Notes under the pieces: generated by a model
What the model saw: the letters and a program-made list of their open reading frames with translations, nothing else
Databases searched by the model: none
What the model was told of the DNA's origin: nothing
In this document: in pieces, positions 36,394 to 45,552 of the stretch
Numbering within the stretch: the stretch's first letter is position 1
Layout of the letters: each line of letters begins with the position of its first letter
Translations under genes and position numbers: made by a program
Source of the DNA: DATNPH01 sp036703315
Lineage (GTDB): Bacteria; Cyanobacteriota; Cyanobacteriia; Cyanobacteriales; Coleofasciculaceae
Assembly (NCBI GenBank): GCA_036703315.1
Contig: DATNPH010000215.1
Span: 14,405 to 78,404, forward strand
DNA length: 64,000 bases
Reading direction: 5' to 3'

Positions 36394-39300
36394 ATGACAA
36401 ATACCCCCGAACCCGGCAACGAACCGGAACCAACCTCAGAGAATCAGCCGCAACAAGCCTCCCCTAGAGTGCTACGACAACGTCAGCGGCGACGGATAGG
36501 GCTACTTATCGGTGCGGGGTTGCTGGTTGGAGTTGGGGGAGGAATAACCTGGGCATGGTTTTTCATCGAACAACAGCTGGGTCCAACGGTTGAGCAAACG
36601 CTTACTAAGATCCTCAATCGTCCAGTTAAGCTGGGTCAAGTAGAACGCTTTTCCCTCAATGGTTTGCGGTTTGGCTCTACAAAAGTACCAGCAACGCCTA
36701 CAGACCCTGACCGAGCTGATATAGAGGCGGTAGATGTTTCATTTAACCTAGTGCCACTCCTGTTGCAGCGCACATTACCGCTAGAGGTCACCCTGGTTAA
36801 ACCGAATGCATATATAGAACAGAGTAAGGATGGAGCTTGGGTTAACACCAAACTTCAGACGTTACCCAAAGGTGCGATCGATATAAAGCTACAGGTACTG
36901 CGGCTTCAGAATGCAGATGTTGTGCTGGTGCCGAGGGGAGGAGGAGGAAATCCTAAGACACCTGTAGCTGTCAAGGTGCCTTCTGGTAAAGCTCGTTTTC
37001 TTAATGACAATAAGCTGATTCAGTTTGACTTAGGGGGTCAGTTAGTTAGTGGCGGGAATTTCACAATCAAGGGAGAGAGCCGCCCTTCAGAGGGACGAAC
37101 AAACCTGGCTGTTTCGGGGACTAGCCTAGGTGCGGCTGAAGTCGGTCGGTTAATCCAGCTGCCGATATTACTGCAAGCTGGTAAGCTCGCTGCGAATCTG
37201 GAATTGAAACAAGAGCCTGCTGTCCCGTTGAAGTTATCAGGAGCTGCAACACTTGATCAAGTCACAGCACGAGTACCTCAGCTACCGAAGCCCTTTGTCA
37301 AAACTAATGGTCTGCTGCGCTTTAAAGGAACACAAGTTAGGCTGGAAAATATCAAAACAATTTTCGGTCAGGTACCTGCTCAAGCCAACGGGATAGTAGA
37401 TACGCAGTCAGGCTTCAACCTTTCGGCGCGCACCCAACCGATCGCACTCAGTCAGGTTTTACAAACCTTTAATATCAAAAAGTTGCCCATTGTAGCATCG
37501 GGAGAGGTGCAAGCGGCTCTGCGGTTAACGGGAGCTCTCAATAAACCAATTGTTAGCGGTGATTTTGCAACCACGAAGCCAACTCAGCTTGACCGAGTAA
37601 ACTTTCGCACAATCAGTTCTGGCTTTAGCATAATTGATTCAACACTGGCGATTAACAATCTCCGAGCCATACCAACCGTTGGTGGCTTGGTGACGGGAAG
37701 GGGGCAGGTACAACTGGGTCAGAAAGGAAACGTGAGATTCGATGCCCAAGCTACGGGCGTACCAGGAGACGCGATCGCCAGGACGTATGGTCTTAAACTG
37801 CCAGTTCCCATTGGCTCCGTCTCCGGCAGCACACAAATCATTACTTCCTTGGACAACCCGCAAAACTTTCGTGCCAGTGGTAATGGAATCGTCAATGTAG
37901 CTGGAGGTACAGTCACGGCTAGCAATGTGCAGGTAGCAAGTGGGCGATTTCAGGCACAAGTGAGGGCAGAAGGTGTACAAGTGCAGCGTTTAGCGCAAGT
38001 CCCATCACAGTTACAAGGCCCGCTCTCAGGCTCGTTCAATGTTTCTGGTCCTCTCGCTACTTTGAGTGCTTCTACAATTCGTGGTAGTGGTTCTGGGCGT
38101 CTGAACATCGCCGGGGGAACTGTGCGAGCCACTGACGTGGAACTCGCTAATGGTCGCTTTGATGCACGAGTCGAAGCAGACGGTGTACAAGTAGAGCGTC
38201 TGGCTCAAGTTCCACCAGCCTTACGAGGTCCAGTCTCAGGGCGCTTCAATGTTTCTGGCTCTCTAACTGCCTTGACTCCTTCCACAATTCGTGCTACTGG
38301 TTCTGGGCGTCTGAACATTGCTGGTGGAACCGTCAGAGCCACTGATGTGCAACTTGCTAATGGTCGCTTCGATGCACGAGTCGAGGCAGACGGTGTACAG
38401 GTGGAGCGTCTGGCTCAAGTTCCACCAGCCTTACGAGGTCCACTCTCAGGTCGCTTCGATGTTTCTGGTTCTCTAACTACCTTAAGTCCTGCTGCAATTA
38501 GTGGAAGAGGTTCTGGCAGTTTAGATGTGGCAGGTGGTACCGTCACTGCCACGAATGTAATCTTGGAGAATGGCCGTTTTCGGGTACAAGGTCGAGCCGA
38601 AGGGGTGCAGGTGCAACGTTTGGCTCAGGTGCCACCGCAGCTACAAGGACCACTTCCACTCTTTGGTAACTTTGAGTTGTCTGGGAATCTAGCTTCCTTG
38701 AGTCCTTCCACAATTAGTGGACGGGGTTCTGGAAGTTTAAATGTGGCAGGTGGTACCGTCACTGCCACGAATCTAAGTCTGGAAAATGGTCGTTTTCGGG
38801 TACAAGGTCGAGCCGAAGGGGTGCAGGTGCAACGTTTGGCTCAGGTGCCACCGCAGCTACAAGGACCACTTCCACTTTTTGGTAGCTTTGAGTTGTCTGG
38901 GAATCTAGCTTCCTTGAGTCCTTCCACAATTACTGGTAGTGCTTCTGGGAGTTTAGATGTGGCAGGCGGTACTATTACCGCCAGGAACCTAAGTCTGGAA
39001 AATGGTCGTTTTCGGGTACAAGGTCGAGCCGAAGGGGTGCAGGTGCAGCGTCTGGCTCAGGTACCACCACAGCTACAAGGACCGCTCTCTGGTAACTTCG
39101 AGCTTTCTGGAAATTTGGCTTCCTTAAGTCCTTCTACTATTACTGGTAGTGCTTCTGGAAGTTTAAATGTGGCAGGAGGTACCGTTACGGCTACTAATGT
39201 GCGACTGGACAATGGTCGTTTTCAGGCAGTTGTCGAACCGACTGGCGTTCAGTTAGCGAATTTTTCCCAGAATTTACGAGGAAGCTTAGGTGGTAGACTC

Positions 39301-42300
39301 AATGTTTCTGGTTCCCTGACGGCACTTTCGCCCTCTGCAATTCAGGCTAGTGGTCAGGTAAATTTCAGTGAAGGTCTTGCTTTAATTGACCGACCTCTGA
39401 CAGCATCCATTAACTGGAATGGTCAACAGTTGCAGATTCTACAGGCAAGGGCTAATGGCTTCAATGCCGATGGCGTTGTTAATGTCAACCTGGCGAATCA
39501 AGGTTTACAGGCAATACGTTCATTTAATCTGAATGTTCAAGCCAGAGACTTAAATCTGCAACAGCTCCCTGTCACCCTACCTAACACGGCAAGGATAGCA
39601 GGACGAGCGGATTTTGATGGTCGGATTGCTGGCACACCAACGGCTCCCAGTGCCAACGGTAACTTACAGCTGCGGGACTTTGTTGCTGGAGGTTTGGCGT
39701 TTGAACCACTGCTTAAGGGTTCAGTGAATGCGGCACCTGGGCAGGGGGTAAACTTGCAGCTAGCTGGGAATACTGACCAGATTCAGGTGGCGCTTGGCTC
39801 TGACTATAAACCTATCTCGTTTGTTATCCAACGGGGTGAGGCAGTTGCTCGGGGTTCTCGGCAAGGGGAACTGCTGCTAGTCAATGCGCAAAAGTTTCCT
39901 ATTAGCCTACTTAAAAACTTAACCCCCCTGCCTAGTGCGATCGCGTCTCAACCGCTCTCTGGTGACCTATCCGGCGACCTAGCTGTCAACCTCAATACCT
40001 ATGGAATTTCTGGAACCGTTGCGATCGCTAATCCCATCTTTGGTACCCTCAGAGGCGACTCATTCACTGGCTCCCTCCAATACGAAAACGGCATTGTTTC
40101 TCTGCGAGACGGTCAGTTCAAACAAGGTGATAATCAATACCTACTCTCTGCTCAACTTACCCCAACTCCCAGAGGTCCCCAATTCCAAGCGCAACTCCAG
40201 GTCGCCCAAGGAGACCTCAAGGACGTTCTCACTGCCCTGCAACTGTTCGACTTTACCGACCTGAATCGTGGCTTTAAGGCTCCCATCTACCAGAAGGCTG
40301 GTAATATCGCCATAACACCAGCCGGATTGCCAGAAGCCCCCCTGGAAATTCAATTGCGGCGTCTTGCGGAAATTCAAGCCCTCTTACAACAACAGAGAGA
40401 GCAGCGTGCCGCCTCACCCTTCCCAGAACTTGCCGACGCGAAAGGTCGCTTTACTGGAACCCTCAATGTAGCTGGTTCTCCCGCTTCTGGCATCAGCGCC
40501 GATTTTAATATTCAGGGTCAAGACTGGCAGTGGGGAGCCTACAGCGCCAACCAAGTAAATGCCCAAGGCAACTTCCAAAATGGTGTCCTTACCCTGCTGC
40601 CTCTACGTTTCCAATCCGGGGAGAGTCTGCTCTCCTACGCTGGTACCATTGGCGGTGATGCCCAATCCGGACAGCTACAGATACGCAACCTCCCTATCGA
40701 TGAGCTGCAAGCTGTTCTGCAAAAAGTTACTAAAGTGCCACCCGCTCTTGTTGGCTTCACCGGTTTGTTAAACGCCACGGCTACACTCTCCGGTAGCATT
40801 AAAAATCCCCAAGCTAGAGGTGAGGTAATCATCACTGATGCAACTCTCAACCAGACACCCCTACAGTCAGCTCAAGGCAGCTTTAGCTATGCTAATGCCC
40901 GCCTCAACTTTGACAGCAGTCTCCTGTTGGCTGAAACGTCTGACCCTCTAACTATTAACGGTAGTGTCCCTTACAAACTCCCTATTGCTTCCGTAGACCC
41001 AGCAAGCAACCAAATCAATCTCAATATCAATGTCCAAAACCAAGGACTAGCTCTATTAAACCTGTTCACCAACGGACAGGTCAGCTGGGTTGATGGTACT
41101 GGTAATGTGCAACTAGAAATCTCTGGAATCTACGACCAGAAGCGAAACAGACCTGGAGAACTTGTTGCCAAAGGAATTGCCACTGTAGACAATGCCACGC
41201 TTGCTGCTCGCGCACTACCTGAAGGCGATCGCTTAACTAATGTCTCCAGTAGAATTCGGTTTGACTTTGATCGCATTTTAGTTGAAAGTGCACGGGCTCA
41301 GTTCAGTGACGGTATCATAACGGCGGCAGGAACTATCCCAATTTCGCAGCCTGCACCTCAGGAAAATCCCCTGACTATTGACATCGGTGCGCTGGCAATC
41401 AATCTCAAAGGACTTTATCGGGGTCGTGTTAGAGGTAATGTTGTGATCGGCGGCGCTGCCCTTGCCCCTCGTATTGCTGGGAAACTCAATCTATTTGACG
41501 GTCAGGTATCATTGGCAGAGCAAACCCCTGCTCCTGCTATAGGTGGCGATGGAAGCACTGGTGGGGAACAGGCGTCTACCAGTCCTATCGAGTTCAATGG
41601 CTTAGATCTGACTCTGGGTAAAGGCATCCAAATCACGCGAGTACCAATTTTAAATTTCCTTGCCAGTGGGACACTGACCATCAATGGTCGCTTGGGTAAC
41701 CTTAGCCCTGAGGGAACGATTCGCTTGGAGCGTGGTGAGGTGAATCTGTTTACTACTCAATTCCGGTTAGTACGGAATTATGAAAATACGGCTCGATTTG
41801 TTCCTCAGCAAGGACTTGACCCAACTTTAGATGTGCGGCTACAGGCATTGGTGACAGAATCAACACAACGACGGCTCCCCAATGATCCTCTCTCTGCTGA
41901 GATCAGAGAGGGACTGAACACTGATTTAACATTTGGTCGTGTGCGAACTGTTCGTGTTCAGGCAAGGGCAATGGGGCTAGCAAGTCGGCTTGCTGATAAC
42001 CTGGAATTAACTAGCACTCCATCTCGTAGCAAGTCAGAAATTGTGGCTCTCTTAGGCGGCAGTTTTGTAGATACTTTAGGTCGGGGAGATAGTACGCTCG
42101 GTTTAGCGAACCTGGCTGGCTCAGCGCTCTTAAGTAATGTGCAAAATATCATTGGCGACGCCTTAGGATTAAGCGAATTTCGTCTGTTCCCCACAATTAT
42201 TACTAACGAAGACAAGCGGGCTTCCGCGCGATCGTCTTCTTCTCTGGGGTTGAGTGCCGAAGCAGGGGTTGATATCAGTCGTAATTTCTCAGTTTCTGTA

Positions 42301-42435
42301 TTAAAGGAGTTGACCACTAATCAACCTTTCCAATACAGCTTGCGCTATCGAGTAAACGAGCAAACTCTCCTACGCGGTTTCTCTGATTTTTCGGGTAATA
42401 CTGGAGCGATCGTAGAGTATGAACGGCGGTTTTAA
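36394..42435 (+). CDS. TamB-like translocation/assembly protein
   Basis: A 2013-residue protein anchored by an N-terminal membrane helix (IGLLIGAGLLVGVGGGITWA, near residue 30). The rest is a very long beta-rich periplasmic region and the conserved C-terminal TamB/DUF490 part. Near the end are ITRVPILNFLASGTLTINGR, GTIRLERGEVNLFTTQFRLV and LGLSAEAGVDISRNFSV, ending in YERRF with a terminal Phe. TamB family members bridge inner and outer membrane, move lipids and help assemble barrels. About 1970 residues is within the cyanobacterial range. An internal repeat array (residues 496-986) extends the structure. No neighbour is clearly co-transcribed. Confidence 0.9.
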   Translation: MTNTPEPGNEPEPTSENQPQQASPRVLRQRQRRRIGLLIGAGLLVGVGGGITWAWFFIEQQLGPTVEQTLTKILNRPVKLGQVERFSLNGLRFGSTKVPATPTDPDRADIEAVDVSFNLVPLLLQRTLPLEVTLVKPNAYIEQSKDGAWVNTKLQTLPKGAIDIKLQVLRLQNADVVLVPRGGGGNPKTPVAVKVPSGKARFLNDNKLIQFDLGGQLVSGGNFTIKGESRPSEGRTNLAVSGTSLGAAEVGRLIQLPILLQAGKLAANLELKQEPAVPLKLSGAATLDQVTARVPQLPKPFVKTNGLLRFKGTQVRLENIKTIFGQVPAQANGIVDTQSGFNLSARTQPIALSQVLQTFNIKKLPIVASGEVQAALRLTGALNKPIVSGDFATTKPTQLDRVNFRTISSGFSIIDSTLAINNLRAIPTVGGLVTGRGQVQLGQKGNVRFDAQATGVPGDAIARTYGLKLPVPIGSVSGSTQIITSLDNPQNFRASGNGIVNVAGGTVTASNVQVASGRFQAQVRAEGVQVQRLAQVPSQLQGPLSGSFNVSGPLATLSASTIRGSGSGRLNIAGGTVRATDVELANGRFDARVEADGVQVERLAQVPPALRGPVSGRFNVSGSLTALTPSTIRATGSGRLNIAGGTVRATDVQLANGRFDARVEADGVQVERLAQVPPALRGPLSGRFDVSGSLTTLSPAAISGRGSGSLDVAGGTVTATNVILENGRFRVQGRAEGVQVQRLAQVPPQLQGPLPLFGNFELSGNLASLSPSTISGRGSGSLNVAGGTVTATNLSLENGRFRVQGRAEGVQVQRLAQVPPQLQGPLPLFGSFELSGNLASLSPSTITGSASGSLDVAGGTITARNLSLENGRFRVQGRAEGVQVQRLAQVPPQLQGPLSGNFELSGNLASLSPSTITGSASGSLNVAGGTVTATNVRLDNGRFQAVVEPTGVQLANFSQNLRGSLGGRLNVSGSLTALSPSAIQASGQVNFSEGLALIDRPLTASINWNGQQLQILQARANGFNADGVVNVNLANQGLQAIRSFNLNVQARDLNLQQLPVTLPNTARIAGRADFDGRIAGTPTAPSANGNLQLRDFVAGGLAFEPLLKGSVNAAPGQGVNLQLAGNTDQIQVALGSDYKPISFVIQRGEAVARGSRQGELLLVNAQKFPISLLKNLTPLPSAIASQPLSGDLSGDLAVNLNTYGISGTVAIANPIFGTLRGDSFTGSLQYENGIVSLRDGQFKQGDNQYLLSAQLTPTPRGPQFQAQLQVAQGDLKDVLTALQLFDFTDLNRGFKAPIYQKAGNIAITPAGLPEAPLEIQLRRLAEIQALLQQQREQRAASPFPELADAKGRFTGTLNVAGSPASGISADFNIQGQDWQWGAYSANQVNAQGNFQNGVLTLLPLRFQSGESLLSYAGTIGGDAQSGQLQIRNLPIDELQAVLQKVTKVPPALVGFTGLLNATATLSGSIKNPQARGEVIITDATLNQTPLQSAQGSFSYANARLNFDSSLLLAETSDPLTINGSVPYKLPIASVDPASNQINLNINVQNQGLALLNLFTNGQVSWVDGTGNVQLEISGIYDQKRNRPGELVAKGIATVDNATLAARALPEGDRLTNVSSRIRFDFDRILVESARAQFSDGIITAAGTIPISQPAPQENPLTIDIGALAINLKGLYRGRVRGNVVIGGAALAPRIAGKLNLFDGQVSLAEQTPAPAIGGDGSTGGEQASTSPIEFNGLDLTLGKGIQITRVPILNFLASGTLTINGRLGNLSPEGTIRLERGEVNLFTTQFRLVRNYENTARFVPQQGLDPTLDVRLQALVTESTQRRLPNDPLSAEIREGLNTDLTFGRVRTVRVQARAMGLASRLADNLELTSTPSRSKSEIVALLGGSFVDTLGRGDSTLGLANLAGSALLSNVQNIIGDALGLSEFRLFPTIITNEDKRASARSSSSLGLSAEAGVDISRNFSVSVLKELTTNQPFQYSLRYRVNEQTLLRGFSDFSGNTGAIVEYERRF
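37879..39351 (+). repeat. Seven in-frame ~70-residue repeats inside the TamB-like gene
   Basis: Seven units of 210, 210, 210, 216, 216, 210 and 201 bases run head to tail from 37879. Boundaries are near 38089, 38299, 38509, 38725, 38941 and 39151. Each has the layout 'G(S)GxLxxAGGTV...NGRF...EGVQVQRLAQVP...LQGPLSG.F.LSG.L..LSPSTI'. Units 2 and 3 are nearly identical, as are 4 and 5 (with an extra PLF), so the array has expanded recently by unequal exchange. All units keep the reading frame. Confidence 0.9.
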
Positions 42436-42505
42436 GTAATCAAACTTTTGTCTAGAAAAAATTGGTATTAGTTGAACATACTTACTTTTACAAAAAATAG
42501 GCTCT

Positions 42506-43570
42506 ATGACTAAGCATTTACTGAAAAAAGTCGTAATAAGTTTAGTTGGGGGAGTGCTTATTGCCTTGACATGCTCCATCTTTACTACTGCCACAGCAAG
42601 GACGAGTTTCTATTATGAAGTCACTGACCTAGGCACCCATGAGGGTCAATCCAGCGCTGCCTATGGCATTAACAACGTAGGGCTAGTTGTCGGTAGTTGG
42701 TACACCAGTAATAACTTCAAGCGTGCTTTTTTATGGCGAGACGGTACAATGCTTGACTTGGGAACTTTCGGTGGTAAATACGACACGATCGCCGATGATA
42801 TTAACAATGCAGGACAGGTTATCGGTCACTCAGACACCAACACAAATAGTGGAAGCCGTGCCTTCAAGTGGCAAAATGGCACGATGACTAAGCTAGATCC
42901 TCTTGTCGGTGACGACTATAGTCGTGCCTATGGCATCAATAGGAGAGGACAAGTGGTCGGCTCATCATCAGCCATTAATGAGTTGAGCCATGCTGTATTG
43001 TGGGAAAAGGGTACAACAACAAACTTGGGTACCCTTGGCGGCAACTCCAGCTTCGCCTATGACATCAACAACATTGGGCAGATAATTGGCTATTCGTACA
43101 CCACTAATCAGTCTCTCCACGCTTTTTTGTGGGAAAAGGGTACGATGATCGACTTGGGCACTCTTGGCGGTAACTCCAGTCAAGCCTTGGGAATCAACAA
43201 CCTAGGGAAGGCGATCGGTAGAGCAGATACTAGTAGTGGGTTTTACCACGGTTTCTTGTGGGAAAACGACACGATGACTGACCTAGGCACTCTTGGTGGC
43301 AACTACAGCATCGCCAATGGCATAAACGACGTGGGCAAAGTGGTTGGTGATTCGTTCACAGCAATCAGCGGCAATGGCTCACCCCACGCTTTCTTGTGGG
43401 AAAACGGCAGGATGAGAGACCTGAACAACCTGCTACCCAACAATTCAGGCTGGGAATTAGTCAGCGCATGTGACATTAATAACAAGGGGCAGATTGTAGG
43501 CTATGGTCGTTTTAACAACAGTCAAGGTTATAAGGCTTTTCTTCTAACGCCTGTTAGAGTCAGTAATTAA
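42506..43570 (+). CDS. HAF-repeat extracellular protein
   Basis: A 354-residue exported protein with signal peptide (KVVISLVGGVLIALTCSIF, cleavage after TATAR). Then come seven or so HAF-type repeats of about 40-45 residues. Each reads roughly 'DLGTLGGN.S.AYGINN.GQVVG.S....G..HAFLWE.GTM', for example LGTLGGNSSFAYDINNIGQ and LGTLGGNYSIANGINDVGK. The HAF family is known from bacterial surface and secreted proteins of unknown function. It would form a beta-propeller-like or extended structure. Located 70 bases after the TamB-like gene and in the same direction; no terminator is seen between them. Confidence 0.88.
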   Translation: MTKHLLKKVVISLVGGVLIALTCSIFTTATARTSFYYEVTDLGTHEGQSSAAYGINNVGLVVGSWYTSNNFKRAFLWRDGTMLDLGTFGGKYDTIADDINNAGQVIGHSDTNTNSGSRAFKWQNGTMTKLDPLVGDDYSRAYGINRRGQVVGSSSAINELSHAVLWEKGTTTNLGTLGGNSSFAYDINNIGQIIGYSYTTNQSLHAFLWEKGTMIDLGTLGGNSSQALGINNLGKAIGRADTSSGFYHGFLWENDTMTDLGTLGGNYSIANGINDVGKVVGDSFTAISGNGSPHAFLWENGRMRDLNNLLPNNSGWELVSACDINNKGQIVGYGRFNNSQGYKAFLLTPVRVSN

Positions 43571-43644
43571 CTGAACCATTTTTAAAACGTATTGTAATTT
43601 ATCGATCTAGGCTAAAGATAAACTCCTTAAAAATTCACCAAAAA

Positions 43645-43959
43645 ATGCTTGACTTTCTCAATCCTCTTCTGGGACGCCATCCAGAACGTGTTAAAGCCAA
43701 TGTGGAAATCTATACTTGGCAAACCTGTCCATTCTGTATCCGCGCCAAGATGTTGCTCTGGTGGAAGGGCGTCAACTATACAGAATATAAGATAGATGGT
43801 GATGAAGCAGCTAGAAGCAAAATGGCTGATCGCGCCAATGGACGCCGCACAGTACCCCAAATATTCATCAACAATGAACATGTTGGGGGATGTGATGATA
43901 TCTATGCGTTAGACCGGAACGGTGGCTTAGATCCCTTATTAGCACAGCCAGTTAGCTAA
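43645..43959 (+). CDS. grxC: Glutaredoxin 3
   Basis: A 104-residue dithiol glutaredoxin. WQTCPFCIRAKMLLW has the catalytic CPFC (a variant of CPYC), RRTVPQIFINNEHVGG gives the TVPQ-type glutathione-binding loop, and GGCDDIYALD closes the fold. It reduces disulfides and mixed glutathione disulfides in the cytoplasm, drawing on glutathione. The first 15 residues (DFLNPLLGRHPERVKAN) are an extension seen in many cyanobacterial members. It is followed 9 bases later by tadA in the same direction. Confidence 0.95.
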   Translation: MLDFLNPLLGRHPERVKANVEIYTWQTCPFCIRAKMLLWWKGVNYTEYKIDGDEAARSKMADRANGRRTVPQIFINNEHVGGCDDIYALDRNGGLDPLLAQPVS

Positions 43960-43967
43960 AGCATTGG

Positions 43968-44456
43968 ATGCATGAAAGCTCACCACCCATTGATGACGCC
44001 ACTTATTTAATTCATCGGAAATGGATGAGTCAGGCGATCGCACTTGCACAGGCAGCAGGTGATGCGGGTGAAGTGCCAGTGGGTGCTGTTGTCGTTGATG
44101 CCAATGGTAACTTGCTGGCGGCAGCTGAAAATCGCCGAGAACGCGACAAAGACCCGACCGCCCATGCTGAAATCCTCGCCCTTCGAGCAGCTGGACAAGC
44201 CCTACAAACGTGGCACCTAAACAACTGCACCCTCTACGTCACCCTTGAGCCTTGCCCCATGTGTGCGGGCGCGATCGTGCTGGCACGGTTGAGACTTCTC
44301 GTCTATGGGGTGGACGATCCAAAAACTGGCACTATTCGTACTGTTGCCAATATTCCTGATAGTGCTTACTCTAATCATCGATTGGCAGTTCTTGCTGGAA
44401 TTATGGAATCAGTTTGCCGCCAGCAACTACAGTCTTGGTTTGCTCAACGGCGTTAA
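43968..44456 (+). CDS. tadA: tRNA-specific adenosine deaminase
   Basis: A 162-residue CMP/dCMP-deaminase-fold enzyme that turns the wobble adenosine of tRNA-Arg(ACG) into inosine. The Zn site is complete: TAHAEILAL supplies His and the proton-shuttle Glu, and LEPCPMCAGA the two Cys ligands. A short N-terminal extension precedes the core HRKWMSQAIALAQAAG. The ATG at 43968 is used; another ATG lies at 43972 but out of frame. Nine bases separate it from grxC. Confidence 0.97.
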   Translation: MHESSPPIDDATYLIHRKWMSQAIALAQAAGDAGEVPVGAVVVDANGNLLAAAENRRERDKDPTAHAEILALRAAGQALQTWHLNNCTLYVTLEPCPMCAGAIVLARLRLLVYGVDDPKTGTIRTVANIPDSAYSNHRLAVLAGIMESVCRQQLQSWFAQRR

Positions 44457-44630
44457 ACGAAGGCTGAAGGGTGAAGATCCTTCATACTTTTTGGTCATCG
44501 GCCACCTACCGCATTAACTCAATCTCTCTCATGACACCGATAGAACTGTCCCTTGAGTAGGAGACAGTAATTAGCGAGAAACCATAAGGTAGAAATCGAG
44601 ATAAAGATTCAGTAGAGAACTTAATCCGAT

Positions 44631-45407
44631 ATGATTCAGCTTGCCTCCCGTGAACAAGTACAGGTAATGACTACATCGCCAGAACATCCTCCAGAGATAT
44701 CCACTGCGGCAAAAGTTGCTCCCGTTACTTCCCGTGTCTGCAACTGGTTAACCTCCATCCTCTACCCCTTAGGTAGTCATCTTGTCATGCCGCTTTTCTT
44801 CGGTCGGATAAAAGTAACCGGGCAAGAAAATATCCCTAAGACGGGTGCAGTGATCTTGGCTCCCACCCATCGCTCTCGTTGGGATGCATTGATGCTGCCT
44901 TATGCGGCTGGGAAATCCGTTACCGGGCGTGACTTGCGGTTTATGGTTTCAGAGGATGAAATCAAAGGACTACAAGGCTGGTTCATTCGGCGCATGGGAG
45001 GATTTCCAGTTAATACAAGGCAACCAGGAATTGGCAGTATCCGTCACAGCGTTGAACTCCTCCGCAATGGCGAAGTGTTGGTCATATTCCCTGAAGGCAA
45101 TATCTTCCGAAGCAGTCAGGTTCAACCGCTCAAACCCGGTATGGCTCGTATCGCCCTGCAAGCGGCAGCCAGTAAATCTAGCAGTGGTTTAGTAATTGTG
45201 CCCATTAGCATCAGTTACAGTGAGCCTGTACCACACTGGGGCTGTGATGCCACCGTTACCATCGGTTCTCCCATAAAGGTAGCGAATTATTGTACAAAGT
45301 CAGCCAAAAAAGGTGCTCAACAGCTGACCCATGACCTGGAAACAGCATTGAGAGAGGTGAATGAAGAGAGCGAGTTAGCAGATGTTCAGCCAGTTCCGAC
45401 ACCTTAA
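44631..45407 (+). CDS. plsC: 1-acyl-sn-glycerol-3-phosphate acyltransferase (PlsC-type)
   Basis: A 258-residue lipid acyltransferase. The family's catalytic HX4D appears as THRSRWDALM, and VIFPEGNIFRSSQVQPLKPG is the substrate-binding FPEG block. RFMVSEDEIKGLQGWFIRRM and VIVPISISYSEPVPHWG are the remaining conserved blocks. It makes phosphatidic acid from lysophosphatidate, using acyl-ACP in cyanobacteria. The N-terminal ~40 residues are variable; Met13 (MTTSPE) is an alternative start at 44667. A member of the 'lysophospholipid acyltransferase' group; a specific lipid role other than phosphatidate synthesis cannot be excluded. Confidence 0.88.
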   Translation: MIQLASREQVQVMTTSPEHPPEISTAAKVAPVTSRVCNWLTSILYPLGSHLVMPLFFGRIKVTGQENIPKTGAVILAPTHRSRWDALMLPYAAGKSVTGRDLRFMVSEDEIKGLQGWFIRRMGGFPVNTRQPGIGSIRHSVELLRNGEVLVIFPEGNIFRSSQVQPLKPGMARIALQAAASKSSSGLVIVPISISYSEPVPHWGCDATVTIGSPIKVANYCTKSAKKGAQQLTHDLETALREVNEESELADVQPVPTP

Positions 45408-45552
45408 GAAATATCAAAACCCTACATTTGTATCATTTCAAGATTTAATACTATTGCCGCTAACCTATGACTCATAACCCATCTTCTCTCTTGTGCCACT
45501 AAGAAACGCTACACTCAAATGCGTTGATTATTTTTTCTAAACAGCTGATTCC

